Assembly (NCBI GenBank): GCA_031363055.1
Contig: JANLTP010000265.1
Coordinates: 1 to 63,151, forward strand
Direction of reading: 5' to 3'
Source of the DNA: JANLTP01 sp031363055
GTDB lineage: Bacteria; Pseudomonadota; Gammaproteobacteria; Burkholderiales; Burkholderiaceae_E
Length of the DNA stretch: 63,151 bases
The translations under genes were made by a program, and so were the position numbers. A model generated the notes under the pieces. That model made no database searches and was not told the DNA's origin. It saw only the letters and a list, made by a program, of their open reading frames with translations. Shown here in pieces: positions 45,420-53,937 of this stretch. Within the stretch, counting starts at the first letter, position 1; every line of letters starts with the position of its first letter.

Positions 45420-46109
45420 TCAAGCGTAAACGATATAGAAGCGCGTGGTCGCACGATTTTCAACGGTGTATTTCACTTGCATCTGATCAAGGACGGCATC
45501 AACCTTACGATAGTCAAAACCGAAATGTGTCCCCCAACCGGTTCGATCGGCCGGCCGAAACTCACTGATGCGTCCGTCCAGAATGCCTTTGAAATAGCGC
45601 CAGCGACCGCCAGGCTCGTCGGTAAGTTCGCGGACATCGTAACCGATGGCCATCTTGGTCAAAAACTTGGCAAGGCCGATCGGTCCAATCTCGATGGGAA
45701 CCGTGATCATGAGCTTGCCGCCGGGGCGAAGCGCCTGGTGCATCAGTTTGAGCGCATGCCGAACGTCACCGACATGCTCAAGCGTTTCGAGGCAAGTCGC
45801 AAAGTCAAACTGTTCGTCCAATGAATCGATGTTCAAGTTCAGATAGGCGAATTTGACTGAATTGAAATCGCGTTGTGCCTTGGCCAGGTTTTCGGCGTTG
45901 AACTCATAGCCCGTCGCCTGCGCAAACCGATAGCGCTCGGCGAGCAGATGGGTCAGATAGCCGTTGCTGCAGCCGAAGTCCGCATAACGTTTGCTGCCGG
46001 CATCGACGATCTGCCGATCACACGCGCGCACCAGGGACTTCAGTCTGATTCGATGCGGCAAGTTTCGCAGTCGACCGTCGCGATAGGTTTGGGAATGGTC
46101 AAGAGCCAT
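45420..46109 (-). CDS. Class I SAM-dependent methyltransferase
   Basis: 229 residues. Motif I is YADFGCSNGYLTHLLA, with a later FATCLETLEHVGD motif and a PGGKLMITVP loop, typical of small-molecule or lipid methyltransferases. It is the fourth gene of the minus-strand run wbpG - GT - this gene. Substrate unknown; sugar O- or N-methylation is plausible. Confidence 0.82.
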   Translation of the reverse strand: MALDHSQTYRDGRLRNLPHRIRLKSLVRACDRQIVDAGSKRYADFGCSNGYLTHLLAERYRFAQATGYEFNAENLAKAQRDFNSVKFAYLNLNIDSLDEQFDFATCLETLEHVGDVRHALKLMHQALRPGGKLMITVPIEIGPIGLAKFLTKMAIGYDVRELTDEPGGRWRYFKGILDGRISEFRPADRTGWGTHFGFDYRKVDAVLDQMQVKYTVENRATTRFYIVYA

Positions 46110-46293
46110 CGAGTTATTAGAGAATCAACGCTGCCAAAGAGACCGCCCCAGATTTGTCGAAATACATTACATAACCGAAGTAACAGATTCTGAGGTCGTA
46201 CCGTCAAAACGCCAAGGCACTAAGTCACCCAGTCACCGGCCCGTCAAAAAGGCTTCTTTCCAAAATCGCTTGCTGCCGGTACAGTCGTCAACC

Positions 46294-47655
46294 ATGATTT
46301 CGTCCATTTGTTTGTCGCTGATATCGCTGAACTGCGGTTCAAGCCCGCCGAACACGGGCTACCTCGCGGCCACCGAGTATGCTCAAGCGACTCCAGGTAC
46401 GGGCACCCCGCCGTCGCGAACACGCCCGGCGCCTGCGCCCAAGACCACATCGCCAACGGCCAGCGCAGGCCCGCTGATTGCGGTGCCGCCCGGCGGCCTG
46501 TCGATCAACGATGCACGATACCGGCGCTTGTACGGCCCCGGCCTTTATATCATGGACGCCCTGGCCGACCTCAATGTCGGCGTTGTCAAAGGCTTCAACT
46601 ATATTGCCGCTCACCGCTTTCGCGCCAGCGCCGCCGGCAAAGTGTCGTCGGTGCGCCTTTATTGGCCGGCCGGACCCGGTTATTCCGCCGGCAACGGCGG
46701 CACGATCAGTATTCGAATACTGCCGGACGACGGCACCCCCAACCATCTGCCCGCCATGAACGCCTCGCCGCTGGCGGCCGGTACCTACACACCGGGATTG
46801 CTGTTGGGACGGCATGTTTTTTCTTCGTTCAACGACGAAGTCAGGCTGGGTTCGATGACCCCCTTGGTTGCCGGTCAGCTCTACCATGTGGTCTACGAAA
46901 ATGTCGATCCGGAACCCGCGAAGAACTATATCGGTATCAACAACATGGTGACCGTTGAACGCAACGGTCGCCCGGCGCGCTGGCTTGACCCGATCGACTG
47001 GGCAAGTTTGTTCGCTTTTCGAGCAGTGAATACGCCAGGCGCGTACACCTGGAAAGACGCCACTCGAACGACCAATGCCGGGCTTTTTTATTCGCCGATT
47101 CTGCAGATCAATCTGCAGGATGGCGCCGTCATCGGCGCCGTCGATATTGAAACCGGCAATGTCGAGGGCGAGCGCCAATGGTCGATCAACGCACAGCAGT
47201 CGATTCGCGAACGGTTTGCACCGACTTCGGACCGATCAATCTCCGGGTTTTCAGTGCAGACCGCCACCACCAGCGGTGGCGAACTCGAATGGTCACTGCG
47301 CGACGGTGAGCAGGTCGTACTCTCCGGCGTCATCAAGGAGGCGGGTATCAACTATGGCTCACAGTTCAATGTCAATCTGAACCATGGCATCTTTAGTTGG
47401 TACGACATTGCCTTGCCGTCGAGCGTGACCCTGAAAAAGGGTACCCCCTACGACCTGGTGTTTACCCCCAAAGGCGGCAGCCAGTGGCGCTTTGCCGACG
47501 AATACAACGGCTCGGACAAGGGCTTCGCGGTATCGTTTTCGGAATCACAGGCTCAAGCTCTGGTGGCCGGCAAGTGGGTCAATGTCCAACATCGCAAGCA
47601 CATCACCAAGGTACCGGCGTCGAATTGGCGGGTTGTGCTGCACTTGGCTCCGTAA
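46294..47655 (+). CDS. Exported protein of unknown function, two similar beta-rich halves
   Basis: 453 residues from ATG 46294; a TTG at 46270 is possible. A short hydrophobic start (ISSICLSLISLNC) could be a signal peptide; the Cys is near position 14 but the lipobox is not canonical. A Pro/Thr-rich linker follows to about 65. Two beta-strand-rich regions (about 105-225 and 300-430) share features: a lead of xxVSSVRLYW or ISGFSVQTA, then a long strand region, then a xYHVVYEN or PYDLVFTPKG ending. Carbohydrate binding is a guess. The 3' end overlaps wbpE by 53 bases. Confidence 0.55.
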   Translation: MISSICLSLISLNCGSSPPNTGYLAATEYAQATPGTGTPPSRTRPAPAPKTTSPTASAGPLIAVPPGGLSINDARYRRLYGPGLYIMDALADLNVGVVKGFNYIAAHRFRASAAGKVSSVRLYWPAGPGYSAGNGGTISIRILPDDGTPNHLPAMNASPLAAGTYTPGLLLGRHVFSSFNDEVRLGSMTPLVAGQLYHVVYENVDPEPAKNYIGINNMVTVERNGRPARWLDPIDWASLFAFRAVNTPGAYTWKDATRTTNAGLFYSPILQINLQDGAVIGAVDIETGNVEGERQWSINAQQSIRERFAPTSDRSISGFSVQTATTSGGELEWSLRDGEQVVLSGVIKEAGINYGSQFNVNLNHGIFSWYDIALPSSVTLKKGTPYDLVFTPKGGSQWRFADEYNGSDKGFAVSFSESQAQALVAGKWVNVQHRKHITKVPASNWRVVLHLAP

Positions 47656-48763
47656 CCGCCTCAGCCAAGGCATCCACGATACGCTGCTGTGATGTCTCGT
47701 CCAGATATGGGTGCATCGGCAAACTCAAGACCTGCTGACCGGCTCGCTCGGAATGCACAAAACTCCCGACCCCGAGTCCCAAATGCTTGAAAGCCGGTTG
47801 CAGATGCAGCGGAATCGGGTAGTGCACGGCCGTCGGTACGCCAGCTTTGGCGAGTTCGCTGATGACGGCCTCGCGCTGCGCGACGCGCACGGTGTACTGC
47901 GCATAGACCGACGTATTTCCAGCCGCAAGAACGGGCGTGGCGACGGCCGCGCCGAGTGCCGAGTGAATCATGTTTGAATAACGGGCACCGAGCGCCTCGC
48001 GCGACGCGACCTCGGCCGGGAAGCTGTCCAGTTTCGCCAGCAGGATAGCGGCCTGCAACGTGTCGAGCCGGCCGTTCAGACCAATGACCGGATGATGATA
48101 ACGACGATCCTGACCATGCACCCGGATCTCACGCATGCGCTTGGCCAGCAGATCGTCATCGGTGAATAACGCGCCACCATCGCCGTAACAGCCGAGCGGT
48201 TTTGACGGGAAGAAACTGGTCGAACCGATGGTCGACAAGCCACCGCTTCGCTTGCCCCAGTGGCTTCCGCCGAAACTCTGGGCGGCGTCTTCAACCACTG
48301 GAATTCCGAAACGCGCAGCGACTTCGTTGATCGCGCGCAGGTTGGCACACTGACCATACAGGCTGACCGGCATGATGGCCCGGGTTTTCGGCGTAACCGC
48401 CGCCGCAATCAACTGCGGATCGAGATTGAAGCTGCTCGGATCGATGTCCACGAAGACCGGCACCGCACCGAGCAGTGCGATCATTTCGCCGGTCGCTATA
48501 AACGTAAAGGGCGTTGTAATGACCTCATCGCCTGGCTGTATTTCGAGGGCCATCAGCGCGATCATCAACGCGGTCGTTCCATCCGACACACCGATGCAAT
48601 GCCTTGCGCCGACGTAGGCGGCCAGACGCTCTTCGAGCTCTTTGACCTCCGGGCCCATGATGTACTGGCCGTGATCCAGTACGGCTTGAATGCGGGCATC
48701 GATCAGCGGCTTGAGCAGGCGATACTGGGCTTTCAAATCAACAAATTCGAGTGTTTGGTGCAT
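47603..48763 (-). CDS. wbpE: Sugar 3-aminotransferase (DegT/DnrJ/EryC1/StrS family)
   Basis: 386 residues, PLP-dependent. The Lys that binds PLP is in FFPSKPLGCYGDGGA; the fold also shows GVSDGTTALMIALMAL. In the WbpABDE pathway this enzyme aminates C3 of UDP-GlcNAc-3-keto-uronate. It is followed (upstream on the strand order) by wbpD, wbpB and wbpA homologues, supporting the assignment. Confidence 0.9.
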   Translation of the reverse strand: MHQTLEFVDLKAQYRLLKPLIDARIQAVLDHGQYIMGPEVKELEERLAAYVGARHCIGVSDGTTALMIALMALEIQPGDEVITTPFTFIATGEMIALLGAVPVFVDIDPSSFNLDPQLIAAAVTPKTRAIMPVSLYGQCANLRAINEVAARFGIPVVEDAAQSFGGSHWGKRSGGLSTIGSTSFFPSKPLGCYGDGGALFTDDDLLAKRMREIRVHGQDRRYHHPVIGLNGRLDTLQAAILLAKLDSFPAEVASREALGARYSNMIHSALGAAVATPVLAAGNTSVYAQYTVRVAQREAVISELAKAGVPTAVHYPIPLHLQPAFKHLGLGVGSFVHSERAGQQVLSLPMHPYLDETSQQRIVDALAEAVTEPSAAQPANSTPVPW

Positions 48764-48765
48764 CC

Positions 48766-49338
48766 TTAAACTTTAACGGGTTCGCAAGCGCCAGCCGAGA
48801 TCATATATTGATCGCCGCAGTCGCTACATTTGACATGACCGGTGGCCAGGGGCAACTTGACGCCACAGCGGCATACCCAGCCACTGCGCCGGGCCGGTAC
48901 ACCCGTAAACAGGGCATACGCGGGAACGTCCCGGGTGACAACGGCGCCGGCACCGATGAACGCGTACGGTCCGACGGTAACTCCGCAGACCAGGGTCGCG
49001 TTGGCACCGATCGAGGCGCCCCGTTTGACCAGGGTCTTGCGGTATTCATTTTTGCGCGGCACGTGAGCACGCGGATTGATGACGTTGGTAAAGACCATGC
49101 TGGGTCCACAGAACACGTCGTCTTCAATCTCGACGTCGTCGTAGATTGATACGTTGTTCTGCACCCTGACATTATTGCCCAATCGGGCACGGCCGCCGAC
49201 AAAGACATTCTGGCCCAGCGCGCAACGCTGACCGATGACCGCACCCGAACTGACATGTACCCAATGCCAGATCTTGGTGCCGTCACCGACCTGCGCGCCG
49301 TCATCAACCACCGCCGTCGGATGAATCATTACAGCCAT
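48766..49338 (-). CDS. wbpD: Sugar N-acetyltransferase, hexapeptide-repeat
   Basis: 190 residues from ATG 49338 after GAGAGG. Left-handed beta-helix with hexapeptide repeats (VVDDGAQVGDGTKIW, GRARLGNNVRVQNNVS, VKRGASIGANATLVCG). It acetylates the 3-amino group using acetyl-CoA. The C-terminus has a Cys pair CRC and CSDC, a zinc-ribbon-like tail seen in some family members. Confidence 0.9.
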   Translation of the reverse strand: MAVMIHPTAVVDDGAQVGDGTKIWHWVHVSSGAVIGQRCALGQNVFVGGRARLGNNVRVQNNVSIYDDVEIEDDVFCGPSMVFTNVINPRAHVPRKNEYRKTLVKRGASIGANATLVCGVTVGPYAFIGAGAVVTRDVPAYALFTGVPARRSGWVCRCGVKLPLATGHVKCSDCGDQYMISAGACEPVKV

Positions 49339-49348
49339 CAATCGCCTC

Positions 49349-50398
49349 TCAATACTCGAGCGGTAACGGCACTCTGCGCCCGTCACGCGCGGCCAGATAG
49401 GCGGCAATCAGCACTTCCAGCGATTTCAAGCCCTCGCGGCCATCGGTTTGCGGTTCGGCCTCGCCGCGCATGACTTTGATCACATTATCGTAATAAAGCG
49501 GATGGCCAAAGCCGTACACCGAGGTCGTTTCATAGTTCGCGGCCTTGATCTTTTCGTCGTCGGGATCATGATCGGCAAACTGCCATTGCTGAATTTCGTT
49601 GACGGCGACGCCGCCAATTCGAACCGTACCCTTTTCGCCAAGAATGGTGATTGATCCTTCGAGATTCTTCGGATAAGTCAGCATTGAGACGTTGACGGTA
49701 CCCAGTGCGCCCGAGCGCCAGCGGACGATCATGACGCCGCTGTCCTCGACTTCAATGCGCCGGGCCTGAGTCGCCATGAAGGCCTGTACCGACTCGATGG
49801 GGCCAATCAACCAATCGAGCAGATCAATATAGTGGCTGGCCTGGTTCATGAACGCGCCGCCATCGTATTCCCAGGTGCCGCGCCAATCGGCGGCATCGTA
49901 GTAGGACTGCGGCCGCGACCAGAACACGTTGATGGCAACCGTGTGAATCCGACCGAAGCGGCCGCGCTGAATCGCATTCTTGAGCATCTTCAAGGTCGCG
50001 TTGTGGCGATTCTGCTTGACCACAAAAAGGCGTACCCCGGCGCGGTCGCAGGCTTCGACCATCTTGACGCCATCATGCCAACGGGTAGCCATCGGCTTTT
50101 CAGTCATGATGTGGCGACGCTTCTCGGCGATCTGAATGGTCTCGCTGCAATGCAGGCCCGACGGCGTCGACAGCACGATGACATCGGCGTTGCTTTGATC
50201 AAGGAGTGCTTCGAGTGAGGTGTACGGCTGGGCGCCAGTGTCCGCAACTGCGCGCCCCAGCGCCTGCGGATCAATGTCACAAACGCCGACCAACTCGGCA
50301 CGTTCCGCATGTTGCTCGAGCGCGCCGAAATGGTTCTTGGAGATCCGTCCACAGCCGACCACGGCAAAGCGGATCTTTCGATCAGCGATCGCATTCAT
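49349..50398 (-). CDS. wbpB: UDP-GlcNAc-uronate 3-dehydrogenase (Gfo/Idh/MocA family)
   Basis: 349 residues from ATG 50398; a GTG at 50419 is possible. Rossmann start FAVVGCGRISKNHFGALEQ, then TEKPMATRWHDG and the catalytic-type motif YDGGAFMNQASHYIDLLDWL. It oxidises C3 of UDP-GlcNAcA, supplying the keto sugar to the WbpE aminotransferase. Close to wbpA (27-base gap). Confidence 0.9.
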   Translation of the reverse strand: MNAIADRKIRFAVVGCGRISKNHFGALEQHAERAELVGVCDIDPQALGRAVADTGAQPYTSLEALLDQSNADVIVLSTPSGLHCSETIQIAEKRRHIMTEKPMATRWHDGVKMVEACDRAGVRLFVVKQNRHNATLKMLKNAIQRGRFGRIHTVAINVFWSRPQSYYDAADWRGTWEYDGGAFMNQASHYIDLLDWLIGPIESVQAFMATQARRIEVEDSGVMIVRWRSGALGTVNVSMLTYPKNLEGSITILGEKGTVRIGGVAVNEIQQWQFADHDPDDEKIKAANYETTSVYGFGHPLYYDNVIKVMRGEAEPQTDGREGLKSLEVLIAAYLAARDGRRVPLPLEY

Positions 50399-50424
50399 GT
50401 GCTGGTACAGGGTAGACACGACGC

Positions 50425-51729
50425 TCAGGCCTTGACCACGTTGTCGAACGGTTTCAGATAAACGCCGCGCGTATCCACAATCAACTTGGCGTGCTTGCGA
50501 ATCAGTTCGTAATCGAATTTGACATGATCCGTGGCGAGCAAAACGACGTCGAACGAGGCAACGGACTCGGCCGTCAATGCGACGCTCTTCAAATCGAAAT
50601 GATGTTCACGCATCTTCGGAAAGACCGCTACATGCGGATCGGAATAGGAGATCTGCGCGCCCTTGTGACGCAGGATCTCCATCAGTTCGACGGCCGGAGA
50701 CTCACGCATGTCATCAACGTTTTTCTTGTAGGCAATACCCAGCACGAGAATCTTGCTGGCCTTTACCGCGAGCCGGCGGTCATTCAGTGCATCGCTCACC
50801 TTGCTGACCACCCACTCGGGCATGGAGCGATTGATTTCACCCGCCAGCTCGATGAAGCGCGTATTCAATCCGTACTCGCGCGCTTTCCAGGTCAAGTAAA
50901 ACGGATCAATCGGAATGCAGTGACCGCCCAGACCAGGACCTGGAAAATAGGGCACAAATCCGAACGGTTTGGTCGCTGCCGCACGGATCACTTCATGAAT
51001 ATCAATGCCCATTTTGTCAGCAACAATTTTCATCTCATTGACCAGACCGATATTCACCGAGCGGTGGATATTCTCGAGCAGCTTGGTCATCTCAGCGGCG
51101 CGGGTCGATGAGACCGGCACGACCCGGTCGATCGCACAGCCGTAAAGCGACAAACCGACCTGCAGACAGGCCTCGGTGGTACCCCCACAGACTTTCGGAA
51201 TGGTGCGCGTCTCGAACAGCGGGTTACCTGGGTCTTCACGTTCCGGCGAGAACACCAGGAACACGTCGACGCCGACCTTCAGTCCGCGCGACTCGATGCG
51301 TGGCAGCAACTCTTCGTCCGTGGTGCCCGGATACGTGGTGCTTTCCAGGCACATGATTTGTCCCGGTCGCATGTGCGGCACGACCGACTCAACCGTGTTG
51401 ATGACAAAGCTCAGATCGGGTTCGCGGTGCGCATTGAGCGGCGTCGGCACACAAATGATCAACGCATCGGCCTCTCGCGCGCGTGAAAAATCCGTGGTCG
51501 CCTCAAACCCCTTGCTGCGAGCCTGCGAAATCATGTCGGCCGAAAAATGCTCGATATAGCTGCGTCCGGCATTCAGCGCATCGACCTTATTGACATCAAT
51601 ATCGAGGCCCAGAACCTTGAATCCGACGGCGGTGAAGCGCAACATCAACGGCAGACCCACATAGCCCAAACCCAGAATACCGATCACGGCTTTTCGGGAT
51701 TCAATTTTCTCGACCAATCGGCTCTTCAC
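50425..51729 (-). CDS. wbpA: UDP-N-acetylglucosamine 6-dehydrogenase
   Basis: 434 residues, GTG start. NAD-binding motif GILGLGYVGLPL and catalytic motif PGPGLGGHCIPIDPFYL with the conserved Cys. The SPEREDPGN motif is typical of the WbpA/VipA type. It oxidises UDP-GlcNAc to UDP-GlcNAcA, first step of the 2,3-diacetamido-uronate pathway. It is first gene of the wbpA-B-D-E run; its promoter region is 51730-52073. Confidence 0.92.
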   Translation of the reverse strand: MKSRLVEKIESRKAVIGILGLGYVGLPLMLRFTAVGFKVLGLDIDVNKVDALNAGRSYIEHFSADMISQARSKGFEATTDFSRAREADALIICVPTPLNAHREPDLSFVINTVESVVPHMRPGQIMCLESTTYPGTTDEELLPRIESRGLKVGVDVFLVFSPEREDPGNPLFETRTIPKVCGGTTEACLQVGLSLYGCAIDRVVPVSSTRAAEMTKLLENIHRSVNIGLVNEMKIVADKMGIDIHEVIRAAATKPFGFVPYFPGPGLGGHCIPIDPFYLTWKAREYGLNTRFIELAGEINRSMPEWVVSKVSDALNDRRLAVKASKILVLGIAYKKNVDDMRESPAVELMEILRHKGAQISYSDPHVAVFPKMREHHFDLKSVALTAESVASFDVVLLATDHVKFDYELIRKHAKLIVDTRGVYLKPFDNVVKA

Positions 51730-52073
51730 TCGTCGTGTGTCCTTGACTGCGCCCGTCTCATGCGGACTCGCATGCCTAACGGCTCATCTGATCCTATCAC
51801 GACACTTAATCGACCTCCATTGAGCTGCTACGGGCGCTCACCAGTCGGCCCGTTTTGCCCGATGCAAGGCAAGGCGATTGTGTCTGCATGCAAACAATCG
51901 GTCGTTGTCGAATCCTTCGCGCTGCCGGAATTCGTGGCGCAAGTCGTTTTCCGACGTGTTGGGATGGGGCTTTGTCGTACTATTCCTGAGGCACCTTCAA
52001 CTCGCGAATCATCTTTGGTTACAACTTGAGCCTTTTGCTTCGAATCCGCAGGTGTTCAAGAGCGTTCGAATCA
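51730..52073. other. Divergent intergenic region between the island and lolB
   Basis: 344 bases hold the promoters of wbpA (reverse) and lolB (forward). No convincing -35/-10 pair is visible. At 51876-51899 an imperfect inverted repeat (GATTGT ... ACAATC, with the palindrome TGCATGCA off-centre by one base) could be an operator. No gene is supported here. Confidence 0.5.
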
Positions 52074-52691
52074 TTGAGCCGCGGGTTAGCCGGCTCTAAT
52101 ATCCCTGTTCTGCCGGCGTTGCTGCTGAGTGTTGCCCTGGCCGGCTGCGCGGGTCTGTCCCCACGCGCAGCCGATGCCAATGTGCTGCAAGCCTGGTCCG
52201 GCCGGTTTGCGCTGACGATCAGCGCCCCTGAGGCTGCCGAACAACGTCAAAGCGGCAGTTTCTCGCTGATTGAGCGCCGCAATGTGACCGAGCTCGAGCT
52301 GTCGAACCCGTTGGGTGTCACCCTAGCGTCGGCGCGCATCGAAGCGAGCGGCGCAACGCTGGTGACGGCCGATGGCAAGCGATTCGAGGCCGACAGCGCA
52401 GAGGAGTTGACCGAGAAACTGTTTGGCTGGCGCATTCCGATACAACGACTGCCGGCCTGGTTCAGCGGCAAACCGGCACGCATCACCGGCTTTCAAACCG
52501 AGCCGGACCGGCCGAGTCGACTGGAGCAACCAGAGCAACCTGAGCAACCAGAGCCGCGGGCGCGGCCGAAAACGGGCGAGGAGGACGGCTGGCTGATTCG
52601 CTATGACCTCTGGAAAGACGATCGGCTAGCCAGAATTCAGATCGACTTTCCCGACCGGGTTTCACTTCGCATGATTCTGAATGATCACTGA
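52074..52691 (+). CDS. lolB: Outer-membrane lipoprotein insertion protein LolB
   Basis: 205 residues from TTG 52074; a longer TTG start at 52026 is possible. Signal peptide ends in lipobox ALAGC. The LolB fold is recognisable in LQAWSGRFALTIS and GWRIPIQRLPAWFSG. It receives lipoproteins from LolA and inserts them in the outer membrane. A 9-bp array gives EQP repeats near 155. Its stop overlaps ispE by 11 bases. Confidence 0.9.
   Translation: MSRGLAGSNIPVLPALLLSVALAGCAGLSPRAADANVLQAWSGRFALTISAPEAAEQRQSGSFSLIERRNVTELELSNPLGVTLASARIEASGATLVTADGKRFEADSAEELTEKLFGWRIPIQRLPAWFSGKPARITGFQTEPDRPSRLEQPEQPEQPEPRARPKTGEEDGWLIRYDLWKDDRLARIQIDFPDRVSLRMILNDH
52524..52550. repeat. Three 9-bp tandem repeats in lolB
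   Basis: Units GAGCAACCA, GAGCAACCT and GAGCAACCA are contiguous and give the EQPEQPEQP stretch. Confidence 0.9.
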
Positions 52692-53739
52692 ACTGCGAAA
52701 CTTGCCGGCGCCGGCCAAGCTCAATCTGTTTTTACATGTGACCGGGCGGCGCGACGATGGCTACCATTTGCTGGAAACCGCTTTCGAGCTGATTGATTTG
52801 TGTGATTCGATCGATCTGCTGCGACGCGCTGACAACCGTATCGAATTGGCCAGCCCGATCAAAGGCATCGATCCGCACACAAACCTGGTGTTGCGGGCTG
52901 CGCACGCGCTGCGCCGATTCGCGGGGACCAGCGCTGGCGTAACGATTGGACTGCGAAAGGTCATTCCGATGGGCGGCGGTCTGGGCGGTGGCAGCTCCGA
53001 TGCCGCGACCGTGTTGCTCGGGTTGAATCGGCTCTGGGAAATGAACCTGAGTTTGAGCCAACTGGCTGAAATCGGCTTGACGCTCGGTGCCGACGTACCG
53101 GTATTTGTCTGGGGCCGCAGCGCGCTTGGAACCGGTATCGGCGAGCAACTGCGTGCGATTGAACTTCCGATTCGGCAGTACTTGGTCCTTCAGCCACCCG
53201 TTTCCGTACCCACAGAGCGCATTTTTAACGCGCCCGAATTGACACGAAATTCGAAACCGCTCAAAATTGAAGGCTTTTCTCGCAATAGCCCATCCAATAA
53301 CCATTGCGTTGCCCTATCGAGCAGTCCAGGGACCCGCAGCGCAATGACTGTTTCACGAACGTCGTCGATTGGTCGGGCAGTCACGAGAGGGCGAAACGAT
53401 TTACAAGCGGTAGCAGAACAGTTGTACCCGCCGGTTCGGTTTGCGCTTGAAACGTTGCGACGGTCAGTACGGGCGGTGGGGATGGATGCGGGGCAGGTTC
53501 GGATGTCAGGCTCGGGGGCCTGTATTTTTGTGCCGATTGAGGGGCCAGCGCTTGCCCAGGCTATCCGCGATCGAATGAGTAGCGAGTCGGTGCGAGCTGG
53601 ATTCGGGCAGTACGGAAAAGGCCAGTCCTGGGTAGTAAACTCGTTGCCTTGTCACCCTTTGCATCGGGGTGAAGAATCGTCGAGTAGCGAGAATGATCAG
53701 GCGAAAACAGTCACTGAGCAAGAAGCAATAATTGAGTAA
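52681..53739 (+). CDS. ispE: 4-diphosphocytidyl-2-C-methyl-D-erythritol kinase, with an insertion and an extended tail
   Basis: 352 residues, against about 280-300 in the family. GHMP-kinase motifs are intact: PAPAKLNLFLHV, PMGGGLGGGSSDAA and GADVPVFVWG, plus MSGSGACIF. It phosphorylates CDP-ME in the MEP isoprenoid pathway. Between KIEGFSR201 and R238NDLQAV there are about 36 extra residues (202-237) where relatives run straight on. The last 25 residues after NSLPCHPL are also extra and run into an 18-bp tandem array. Function is probably retained because the active-site motifs are untouched. Confidence 0.92.
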   Translation: MITELRNLPAPAKLNLFLHVTGRRDDGYHLLETAFELIDLCDSIDLLRRADNRIELASPIKGIDPHTNLVLRAAHALRRFAGTSAGVTIGLRKVIPMGGGLGGGSSDAATVLLGLNRLWEMNLSLSQLAEIGLTLGADVPVFVWGRSALGTGIGEQLRAIELPIRQYLVLQPPVSVPTERIFNAPELTRNSKPLKIEGFSRNSPSNNHCVALSSSPGTRSAMTVSRTSSIGRAVTRGRNDLQAVAEQLYPPVRFALETLRRSVRAVGMDAGQVRMSGSGACIFVPIEGPALAQAIRDRMSSESVRAGFGQYGKGQSWVVNSLPCHPLHRGEESSSSENDQAKTVTEQEAIIE

Positions 53740-53805
53740 GACGCAATAACTGAGCAGGCAGCAATAATTTTGCAGGAAGCATCCATCGAGTAAGAAGCAA
53801 CAACT
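53716..53805. repeat. Five 18-bp tandem repeats between ispE and tRNA-Gln
   Basis: Units GAGCAAGAAGCAATAATT, GAGTAAGACGCAATAACT, GAGCAGGCAGCAATAATT, TTGCAGGAAGCATCCATC and GAGTAAGAAGCAACAACT are contiguous. The first encodes the IspE C-terminus; the last base of the fifth is the first base of the tRNA. Confidence 0.92.
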
Positions 53806-53881
53806 GGGGAGTCGCCAAGTTGGTAAAGGCACCGGATTTTGATTCCGGCATGCGAGGGTTCGAGTCCTTCCTCCCCAGCCA
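53805..53881 (+). tRNA. tRNA-Gln (anticodon TTG)
   Basis: Acceptor stem TGGGGAG pairs with CTCCCCA and the encoded end is GCCA. The anticodon stem CCGGA/TCCGG closes the loop TTTTGAT with anticodon TTG. The T-loop is TTCGAGT. The tRNA-Gln between ispE and prs is a conserved betaproteobacterial position. Confidence 0.95.
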
Positions 53882-53937
53882 AATTCCAGTCGCTCGTAAG
53901 TCATTCGACCGGCACAAAGCCCAGGCAGATCGACACA

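Noticed and set aside
35981..51729. Island as prophage or transposon
   Set aside because: No integrase, transposase or phage structural gene is found within it.
53805..53881. tRNA-Gln as the attachment site of the polysaccharide island
   Set aside because: The island ends at 51729, with lolB and ispE between it and the tRNA, and no repeat of the tRNA 3' end is seen at the other edge.
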